Origin: an uncultured Achromobacter sp.
GTDB lineage: Bacteria; Pseudomonadota; Gammaproteobacteria; Burkholderiales; Burkholderiaceae_B
Length of the DNA: 12,655 nt
Direction: 5' to 3'
Assembly (NCBI GenBank): GCA_913775005.1
Contig: CAJYKY010000542.1
Location: 1-12,655, forward strand
Shown: in pieces, positions 7,517-12,655 of the stretch
How positions within the stretch are numbered: position 1 is the first letter of the stretch
Layout: the number at the start of each line of letters is the position of its first letter
Notes under the pieces: model-generated
Told to the model about the DNA's origin: nothing
Seen by the model: only the letters and a program-made list of their open reading frames with translations
Database searches by the model: none
Program-made: the position numbers and the translations under genes

Positions 7517-8971
7517 TCAGACTCCCGTCCATTGGCGCAACGCGGTGATCGGCCGCCGCAGCAGGTAATAGAACAGCGATACCGGCTCGCCATAGACTCT
7601 TGCCGTGCCGCGCAGGCCCAGCCGTTCGGGCGCGGCAGTGGGGTCGTTGACGCGCGCAAGCACGGTGTAGCTGGCGACACCGGCCGCGTCGGATTCCGCG
7701 CGATACGCCACGCGCACGATCTCGGCATCCAGCGGGTCCAGCGGCGCGGCATCCAGGAATACGCGCACCGCCGCGCCTTCATGCAGGTTGACCGAATCAG
7801 CCACCGGCACCTTCAGCTGATATTGCACGCGGTTCGGGTCGGCCACGCGCATGATGGCTTCGCCCACGGCCACGGGGCGGCCCAGCCAATCTCGGGGATC
7901 GCCGTACAAGGCGACGCCCGCCTGCGGCGCGCGCAACACCGCCTTGGCCAACATGGCACGCGCGTAGTCGCGCTCTGCCACCGCAACCGTCTCTTCGCTT
8001 TGCGCCACGGCCAGTTCGCGCTTTGCGGTGGGGTCGGACACCGCCGCCTGTTGCAGCCGCAGCACCTTGGCGCGCGCCACTTCCACCTTTTGCATGGCGA
8101 CTTCAAAGTCGCTGCGCAGCTGGGTATCGACCAGTTGCACCAGCGGTTCGCCTTCGGCCACCTGCGCACCGGGCGCGACCAGCGTGCCTTCCACCACTGC
8201 CGGCAACGCTGCCGTCACCACGAAGGGGTCTTGCGGCGTCACTTCCACCGGCGCCAGCGTGGTGAGCGGGACGTGGATGAACGCCAGCGCGGCGGCCAGC
8301 ACCGTCAGCGCCCCGACGAACTTGGCGCGATGGCGGCGCAGCCCCCGGGCCGGCCGGGCGCGTCCGGCAATGGCGCTAAGGCCGTGGGCATACGCCCCGC
8401 CCAGCCGCGCCGCCAGACGATGATGCGCCTCTTCCCAAGGTTGATCACGCGCCAGCAGCCAACCGGCTTGCGGGCGTTGCCCGCCATCGGCCAGCGGCAC
8501 CCACAGCAGGAAGGTGAGCACGGCGTCCGACGAGCACGGATCATCAGGGTCGGCGTAGGCGTGCGCATCAATGCTGCGAACAGCCAGCGCGTTGGCGGGG
8601 TCATCGGCTTGGCGGCACAGCGCGGTGACCAAGTTCTCGTACCAGCGCACCAGCGGCGCATCGCGGTTGACGCTGGCCAGCCCCGAGATCGCGGCCACCC
8701 GCCAGCGGGCACCCAGCGCACCTTCGAATACCAGCGCTTGCCCGAACGGCAGCAGCGCGATGGCCTCGTTGGCCAGGTGCTGCCACAGCTCGTCGCGCGT
8801 GGTGCAGCGGCGCAGCTCACCTTCCAGCCGGATCAGCTGCGCGGCGGTGCCGCTGGCCGGATCGGCTTGCGAAGCCGACGCCGCGTTGGACGCCGCACGC
8901 GGCCGGCCGTCATTGCTTGCTGCGGCCGGATCAGCCGGCGCGCTGCGGGAACTTGCCATATGAAGGGCCAT
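7517..8971 (-). CDS. HlyD-family membrane-fusion protein with cytosolic GAF-like N-terminal domain
   Basis: A 484-residue protein. Residues 1-45 are a low-complexity Ala/Ser tail. Residues about 45-205 look like a folded cytosolic domain resembling GAF (LWQHLANEAIALLPF, then WRVAAISGL, then LLWVPLADGG). One membrane helix follows at about 217-234. The periplasmic part is HlyD-like: half-lipoyl segments around 250-282 and 345-378 flank a coiled coil at about 284-345, followed by a beta-barrel region. It ends in GEPVSLFYYLLRRP, a tail shared with the M50-HlyD protein. It is probably the second inner-membrane adaptor of the export complex. ATG 8971 is supported by AGGAG 8 nt upstream; a second ATG at 8959 lacks this. 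Its stop is 4 nt before the M50-HlyD start, so translational coupling is likely. HlyD assignment is firm; the GAF match is by eye. Confidence 0.88.
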   Translation of the reverse strand: MALHMASSRSAPADPAAASNDGRPRAASNAASASQADPASGTAAQLIRLEGELRRCTTRDELWQHLANEAIALLPFGQALVFEGALGARWRVAAISGLASVNRDAPLVRWYENLVTALCRQADDPANALAVRSIDAHAYADPDDPCSSDAVLTFLLWVPLADGGQRPQAGWLLARDQPWEEAHHRLAARLGGAYAHGLSAIAGRARPARGLRRHRAKFVGALTVLAAALAFIHVPLTTLAPVEVTPQDPFVVTAALPAVVEGTLVAPGAQVAEGEPLVQLVDTQLRSDFEVAMQKVEVARAKVLRLQQAAVSDPTAKRELAVAQSEETVAVAERDYARAMLAKAVLRAPQAGVALYGDPRDWLGRPVAVGEAIMRVADPNRVQYQLKVPVADSVNLHEGAAVRVFLDAAPLDPLDAEIVRVAYRAESDAAGVASYTVLARVNDPTAAPERLGLRGTARVYGEPVSLFYYLLRRPITALRQWTGV

Positions 8972-8979
8972 GAAAGCCG

Positions 8980-8984
8980 CTCCT
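8980..8984 (-). promoter_or_regulatory. Shine-Dalgarno AGGAG deciding the start of the GAF-HlyD gene
   Basis: AGGAG lies 8 nt before ATG 8971, which favours that ATG over the in-frame ATG at 8959. The 86-nt gap to the preceding gene shows no other convincing signal. Confidence 0.7.
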
Positions 8985-9057
8985 AAACCTGACTACGCAA
9001 TGGCCGAAGGCTGGCGCGCTGCCGCTGGAGTCGCGCGCGCTTGCCCCGGTTCCGACC

Positions 9058-10173
9058 TTATCGAGATGCGCCCGGCGTTGGCACGCTGTAGGCAGCCGGC
9101 GTCTTGGGCACGTCCGCGCGTACCTGCACGCGTGGCGACGCAGCGCTGGGCGGCGACGGAATCGGCGTGACGGCAGGCGGCTGCCCCTCGCGGCCCGGCG
9201 GCACGCGGTAGACAGCGGGCACCGGAGACGTCGCGGTGCTGGCCGGCGCGGCCATGGCGGGCTTATCGGCCGGGGCGGGGATGCCTGGGTTGCCGGCGTT
9301 GGCAGCATCGCCAGCGGTGCCAGACGCAAGCGGCGTGGCTGCACCCGCGCCGTCCAGCGTGGCGCGGCCGCTCATGCCCGGCAACACGCCTGCGGGCGCC
9401 TTCTCGACGCGCGCCACGATCTTGACGGTCTGGCTGACCGCGTCCACCGCCGCCGACACGCGCGTCACCTTCGCCCGCAATACATCGCCGGTCTCGTCCA
9501 CCACGAAGTCCAGGTTGGATCCCGACTTGAGCCACGCCAGCCACTTGGATGGCACCACCATGTGCAGCTCCATCGGACCGTCGCTGACAATCGAGATCAG
9601 CTTCTCGTTGGGCGGCGGCGTTTCGTTCAGCTTCGCGAGTGTTTCGACGACGCTGCCCGAATACGGCGCAATCACTTTGCAGTCGACCATTCTTTCCTGG
9701 ATGACTTCGGCCTGCGCCTGGCGCTCCTGCTGCTTGTAGCGCGCGATGTCGGCATCGGCGCGCCCCGTTGCTTCCATGCGCAGCAGTTCAGTCTGCACCT
9801 TGGCGTTGCGCGCTTCCACGGCGGCACCGGCGCGCGCTGCGCGCAGCTCCGCTTCCAGGCGGCGGCAGTCAAAGCTGACGAGCACATCGCCCTGCTTGAA
9901 GCGTTCGCCTTCGCGCAGCGGCATGCTCATGATTTTCTCGGACAGCGACGACGACAAGGTTGCTTCGGCCGTCGCACGCAACACGCCGCGCGCCGTGCCG
10001 CCGTCGGCGGGGGCAGCGGCGGCCGACGCAACGGCGCCCGACGCACCGGCGCCCGACGCACCGGCGCCCGACATATCGGCACCCCACGCGGCGGCACAGG
10101 CCAGCAGCAAGGGCGTCAGCCACACACGGCGGCGCCAGCCGGCATCAAGCGAGACAAAGGATAGTGGGTTCAT
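9058..10173 (-). CDS. Exported periplasmic adaptor (RND/HlyD-type membrane-fusion protein)
   Basis: A 371-residue adaptor expected to bridge the inner-membrane HlyD proteins and TolC. It has an N-terminal export signal (Arg14-16, then WLTPLLLACAAAWGA); LLAC at 23-26 could alternatively be a lipoprotein site, so the anchoring mode is open. An Ala/Gly/Ser linker follows (34-56). Half-lipoyl segments (SMPLREGERFKQGDVLVSFD and KVIAPYSGSVVETLAKLNE) flank a coiled coil at about 103-165, followed by a beta-barrel and LPGMSGRATL, typical of AcrA/MexA-type adaptors. Residues about 275-371 form a Pro/Ala-rich tail unlike the usual membrane-proximal domain. Cys103 and Cys165 bracket the coiled coil. ATG 10173 has GGGAG 5 nt upstream. 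Spacing is 44 nt from the TolC-like gene and 86 nt to the next gene, consistent with one operon. Confidence 0.9.
   Translation of the reverse strand: MNPLSFVSLDAGWRRRVWLTPLLLACAAAWGADMSGAGASGAGASGAVASAAAAPADGGTARGVLRATAEATLSSSLSEKIMSMPLREGERFKQGDVLVSFDCRRLEAELRAARAGAAVEARNAKVQTELLRMEATGRADADIARYKQQERQAQAEVIQERMVDCKVIAPYSGSVVETLAKLNETPPPNEKLISIVSDGPMELHMVVPSKWLAWLKSGSNLDFVVDETGDVLRAKVTRVSAAVDAVSQTVKIVARVEKAPAGVLPGMSGRATLDGAGAATPLASGTAGDAANAGNPGIPAPADKPAMAAPASTATSPVPAVYRVPPGREGQPPAVTPIPSPPSAASPRVQVRADVPKTPAAYSVPTPGASR
10017..10076 (-). repeat. 15-bp tandem repeat encoding the Gly/Ala/Ser linker of the periplasmic adaptor
   Basis: Two perfect 15-bp units (10032-10046 and 10047-10061) are flanked by two degenerate ones. 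They encode GAGAS-type pentapeptides just after the export signal. As 15-bp units keep the frame, copy number can change the linker length without breaking the gene. Confidence 0.8.
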
Positions 10174-10217
10174 GATGGCTCCCGCCTAGGTTCAACGTGC
10201 CGGCAAAAACTTCCGGC

Positions 10218-11876
10218 TCACCGTGTTGGTTCAACCCGTGTTGGTTCAATCCGTGCTGACTCGGTCCGTGCTGACTCGTTCCGCGTGGCCTCAACGGCCG
10301 CAACGCGCGCGTTCTGCTGGTTGCCGGCATACGCGTTACGGGCCTCCCACATGCCGCGCAGCTTGCCCGCCAGCTCCGGCACCGGGTCAGACGTGCTCAT
10401 CGAGGTATCAACCGGGTCGATGCCCAGCGACGCAAAGACGTTGGCGTAGGCGTTCTGAAGGTCCGCCAGCGCCAGGTCGTACCGCACCCGCGCGACCAGC
10501 GTGTTCATCTGTTCGCGGATCAAGGTCTGGCGGCTGAGCTTCTCGGCCTTGAAGCCCGAATCGATCTGCCCTTCAATGCGCGCCTGCACGTCGTAGAAGC
10601 GCCTTGCGGTGTCCAGCTCATCCTGGCGCAACGCGTAACGCGCGCGGCTGACTTCCACCTGCGTCGCCACCGCCGTCGTCAAGGCCAGCTGCCGCTGGTC
10701 CAGCACATCGCCTTCCGCCTTGATCTGCGCTTTCTCGGCAGGCAGGCGGAAAATGTTCAGCAGATTCCAGCTGGCCATCGCGCCCCAGCCCACCCAGTTG
10801 CTGTTGTAGAGCAGGCTGTTGGTGCTGGCATTCAAACCGCCAAACAACTTCAGGCTGGGCAACGCGCGCAGCAGCGCAGCGGTGTTTTCCTGATCGTTCG
10901 CACGCAGCTGGTAGGCCACTTCGCGCAGCTCGGGCCGGTTCTCGATGGCGATCTGCAACCACGCCGTCGCGTCGTCGGCCACACCCGGCAAGGCCAGCGG
11001 CGCGTTAGCCTGCATCGGCGGCGGCATGGCGATGGTGTATTGGGTATTGGGCGGCAGGTTCATCAACGCGGCCAGCTGCTGCTTGGCCACGCCCAGCTCA
11101 CGGCCCAGCGCCTGCACGTCGCGGCGGATGCCCAGCATTTCACGTTGATAGCTCAGCGGCGCAAGCGGCGCGGTCAGGCCCATCTTGTCCTGCTTGGCGG
11201 CCAGGTCCAACGCGGTCTGCGTGGCCGTTTCCAGCTCGCGGATCTTGCCCAGCAGACGTTCTGCGCTGACGGCGCGCCAGTACGCGGTGCGCACGTCTTC
11301 GATCAAGCGGTTCATGACCTTGCGCTTGCGCTCTTCAGCCATGTTGACGCGGTCAGCCGCCTGCTTGGCGCGCACGTACGACAAGCCAAAATCCAGCACG
11401 TCCCAGCTCAGCTGTAGATTGCTTTGCAGCACGTTCTTGTCGGACGAGGTCGACGGCTCCAACGAGGTCTGGCCCGTCAACAGGGACTGGCTCGTGCCGC
11501 CTGAGTAATTGTTGCGGCCGGAGTAATCCAACGACGCCACAAACTTGGGCAGCATGTCGTAGTGCTTGACGTCCAGCTCGCGCTGCGCCAATGCCACGCT
11601 CATCATTTCGACGCGCACGTCCAGGTTGTATTTGATGGCGCGCGCCATGGCTTCATACAAGTCCACGGGGCCGGTGATGGCTTCCTGTCCGGCGGTGGAT
11701 CGTGCAATCAGATCAGCGGCGCGGTCGCGGTTTTCGGCGGCATCGAATTGCTTGGGCTGCACTGCGCAGCCGGCAAGCAATAGCGACACGACGGTGGCGG
11801 CCACCGCGCGCATGCTGGCTGGCCTGTCTTTTCTGTGCCGGCGTGTTCCGCCGCTGCTACTTACGATGGTGCTCAT
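10218..11876 (-). CDS. TolC/OprM-family outer-membrane factor, lipoprotein
   Basis: A 552-residue outer-membrane efflux protein expected to be the trimeric exit duct. A basic N-terminus and hydrophobic stretch lead to the lipobox LLAGC (Cys37), so the mature protein is probably lipidated. The body has the two-fold internal repeat of TolC proteins: DLYEAMARAIKYNLDVR and ENRPELREVAYQL helices, long Ala/Gln-rich coiled-coil stretches, and aromatic or glycine-rich beta segments (SNLQLSWDVLDFGLSY; NWVGWGAMASWNLLNIF). The C-terminus is a hydrophilic tail ending in five pentapeptides of the type xExxR. ATG 11876 was chosen because AAGGG lies 7 nt upstream; in-frame ATGs at 11897 and 11918 lack a Shine-Dalgarno. 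It is the first gene of the operon, consistent with a promoter in 11877-12069. Confidence 0.93.
   Translation of the reverse strand: MSTIVSSSGGTRRHRKDRPASMRAVAATVVSLLLAGCAVQPKQFDAAENRDRAADLIARSTAGQEAITGPVDLYEAMARAIKYNLDVRVEMMSVALAQRELDVKHYDMLPKFVASLDYSGRNNYSGGTSQSLLTGQTSLEPSTSSDKNVLQSNLQLSWDVLDFGLSYVRAKQAADRVNMAEERKRKVMNRLIEDVRTAYWRAVSAERLLGKIRELETATQTALDLAAKQDKMGLTAPLAPLSYQREMLGIRRDVQALGRELGVAKQQLAALMNLPPNTQYTIAMPPPMQANAPLALPGVADDATAWLQIAIENRPELREVAYQLRANDQENTAALLRALPSLKLFGGLNASTNSLLYNSNWVGWGAMASWNLLNIFRLPAEKAQIKAEGDVLDQRQLALTTAVATQVEVSRARYALRQDELDTARRFYDVQARIEGQIDSGFKAEKLSRQTLIREQMNTLVARVRYDLALADLQNAYANVFASLGIDPVDTSMSTSDPVPELAGKLRGMWEARNAYAGNQQNARVAAVEATRNESARTESARIEPTRVEPTR
10221..10295 (-). 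repeat. 15-bp tandem repeat encoding the C-terminal pentapeptides of the TolC-like protein
   Basis: Five 15-bp units end at the stop codon and encode VEATR-NESAR-TESAR-IEPTR-VEPTR. Units 2-3 and units 4-5 are nearly identical in pairs, which suggests recent stepwise duplication. The tail is charged and probably faces the periplasm. Confidence 0.9.
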
Positions 11877-11883
11877 GTTCTTA

Positions 11884-11888
11884 CCCTT
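11884..11888 (-). promoter_or_regulatory. Shine-Dalgarno AAGGG deciding the start of the TolC-like gene
   Basis: AAGGG lies 7 nt before ATG 11876 and supports this start over the in-frame ATGs at 11897 and 11918. Confidence 0.65.
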
Positions 11889-11989
11889 GTTGCTCATCCA
11901 ACTGGTTGAACTTCCCATGTCGTGAAGTCACTCGTATGGAGCCGGACAAAAGAATGAGAACGAGCGGCCCATAGCTGTAAATACGAAGG

Positions 11990-12001
11990 GCCAGCGCTGG
12001 C
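11990..12001. promoter_or_regulatory. 12-bp perfect palindrome, possible operator
   Basis: GCCAGCGCTGGC is self-complementary and lies downstream of the AT-rich putative promoter, about 114 bp before the TolC-like start. Its position would fit a repressor site or 5'-UTR hairpin. A 12-bp GC-rich palindrome can occur by chance in such DNA. Confidence 0.25.
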
Positions 12002-12069
12002 GGTTACGCGCTCAATAGTTAAGAACGGTAAATTCAAGAAATAACTTTGAGGAATTGCGGCAGAGCATT

Positions 12070-12135
12070 GCGCTTTTTCGTCATCGTCTTGAATTTGTGA
12101 ATATCGCTGATTTGACGATGACGAAAAAAAAGCGC
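12070..12135. repeat. Long inverted repeat overlapping the terminator
   Basis: The left arm (12070-12088) and right arm (12114-12135) are complementary over 19 positions, except for three extra A residues in the right arm's A-run. They are separated by about 25 bp. The right arm contains the terminator's T-tract (minus strand) and the edge of its stem, so the two hairpins cannot form together in full. Confidence 0.8.
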
Positions 12136-12158
12136 GCCGCGTTTTCACGTCGGCGCGC
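12124..12158 (-). terminator. Intrinsic terminator of the AMP-binding gene
   Basis: On the minus strand an 8-bp stem (GCGCGCCG/CGGCGCGC) is extended past one unpaired A by CGT/ACG and closed by a GAAA tetraloop. Eight T residues follow at once. It begins 19 nt after the TAA of the acyl-CoA synthetase-like gene. It insulates that gene from the exporter operon. Confidence 0.9.
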
Positions 12159-12177
12159 AACCCGTCAAAGCCCGCAC

Positions 12178-12655
12178 TTAACCGTCGGCACGCAAGGCTT
12201 CCAAGGGCGCATCATCCGCATCAACTTCATTGAACTCGTGATCGTGCACGCGCAGGATCATCGAACGGCGCGGGCGCCCGCGAGACGTCGCCAGCCCCGA
12301 CACAAACGAAAAGGGTGCTTTGGCACGCGTCCATCGCGTGACCTGTGAATGCGCGTCCAGCCGCGCGTTGCAGCGGTCTACGGCGGCCTGGATCTCGGCG
12401 TCGGACATGCCTTGACCAATTGGCCACAGCACCGCGCAGCAGCCGATACGCGGCTTGGCGAACACCACCGCCTGCATGAACAGCGAGGTATCCAACAGCG
12501 CGCGTTCGGCGCCCGCCTGCGTAACGCCCGCGCGCGGGGATGCGACGATGGTCGGGCTTGCGCGATCCAGCAAATAGAGATAGCCGTCGTCATCGATCTC
12601 GCCATAGCGGCCCGTTCCCCACCATTCGCCGGAGAACGGCGGCGCGTCGACATAG
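12178..12655 (-). CDS. AMP-binding (ANL superfamily) acyl-CoA synthetase-like protein, C-terminal 158 residues (5' end outside window)
   Basis: The frame is open from the right edge to TAA at 12178-12180. The visible part is the C-terminal region of an adenylate-forming enzyme: GEWWGTGRYGEIDDDGYLYL corresponds to the conserved TGD motif followed by GYLYLLDR. It ends with APFSFVSGLATSRGRPRR, which resembles the A10 motif of long-chain acyl-CoA synthetases (GLLTxxxKxRR). Two changes are notable. The Asp of TGD, which contacts the AMP ribose, is Arg, and the A10 Lys is replaced by Arg. The A8 hinge (LDRASPTIVASPRAG) is also poorly conserved. The protein may be a specialised or inactive ligase; full-length activity cannot be judged here. 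A terminator separates it from the exporter operon, so a shared function is not implied. Confidence 0.85.
   Translation of the reverse strand, partial: YVDAPPFSGEWWGTGRYGEIDDDGYLYLLDRASPTIVASPRAGVTQAGAERALLDTSLFMQAVVFAKPRIGCCAVLWPIGQGMSDAEIQAAVDRCNARLDAHSQVTRWTRAKAPFSFVSGLATSRGRPRRSMILRVHDHEFNEVDADDAPLEALRADG

Larger units (their letters stand above)
11877..12069 (-). promoter_or_regulatory. Leader/promoter region of the exporter-adhesin operon
   Basis: This is the non-coding stretch before the first operon gene, beyond the terminator of the preceding gene. Its upstream half (about 12012-12060) is clearly richer in A/T than its surroundings, as expected for a promoter. The best -35/-10 pair I see (TTCTTG at 12040-12035 and TATTGA at 12017-12012, 17-nt spacer) is weak. 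The operon may need an activator or alternative sigma factor. No riboswitch-like structure was recognised. Confidence 0.4.

Noticed and set aside
7513..7782. N-terminal extension of the M50-HlyD frame to ATG 7782
   Set aside because: It overlaps the well-supported GAF-HlyD gene, its composition is Arg/Trp/Cys-rich, and the ATG at 7512 has good spacing and a Shine-Dalgarno.
7295..8986. 563-codon plus-strand ORF opposite the GAF-HlyD gene
   Set aside because: It has no recognisable domain and is rich in Arg, His and Gln, as expected of an antisense shadow.
10221..10295. Tandem repeats considered as a CRISPR array or transcription-factor iterons
   Set aside because: Units are 15 bp without spacers and keep the reading frame of the TolC-like gene to its stop codon.
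11894..12160. 88-codon minus-strand ORF in the leader region
   Set aside because: It starts inside the terminator stem, crosses the inverted repeat, has no ribosome binding site that I can see and no recognisable domain.

Overview
The window is high-GC DNA with strong G/C third-position bias. It reads as a betaproteobacterial chromosome, most likely Alcaligenaceae (Achromobacter/Bordetella-like). That placement is inferred from composition and protein style and was not tested. Every gene I can support lies on the minus strand, so the operon reads from right to left; the many long plus-strand ORFs are antisense shadows.

Right edge (12178-12655): the C-terminal end of an AMP-binding (ANL-superfamily) acyl-CoA synthetase-like gene, cut by the window edge. 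It is closed by a strong intrinsic terminator (12124-12158). A long inverted repeat overlaps that terminator, and an AT-richer leader (11877-12069) follows, which probably holds the promoter of the next operon.

Centre (5356-11876): four closely spaced genes for an envelope-spanning export machine. They are a TolC-type outer-membrane lipoprotein (10218-11876), an exported periplasmic adaptor (9058-10173), an inner-membrane HlyD-like adaptor with a ~200-residue cytosolic GAF-like N-terminus (7517-8971), and an M50 (site-2-protease-type) membrane metalloprotease fused to an HlyD-like C-terminus and carrying a PqqD/RRE-like N-terminus (5356-7512). No ABC ATPase or RND pump is encoded in the window.

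Left (1-5210): the first 1736 codons of a giant repetitive surface protein, open to the window edge. It starts with an LEPR-XLL motif and a DUF4347 domain. It continues with Ig/cadherin-like tandem repeats and a block of Asp-rich thrombospondin-type-3 calcium motifs. A ~3.05-kb higher-order repeat begins its second copy inside the window.

Working model (inference): the operon encodes a giant calcium-stabilised adhesin and a dedicated exporter. The M50-HlyD fusion and the GAF-HlyD protein would form the inner-membrane part, joined through the soluble adaptor to TolC. The PqqD-like domain would recognise, and the M50 site perhaps process, the N-terminus of the giant protein. Such gene sets exist in genome annotations, but I know of no described mechanism; this is the best candidate here for an uncharacterised system.
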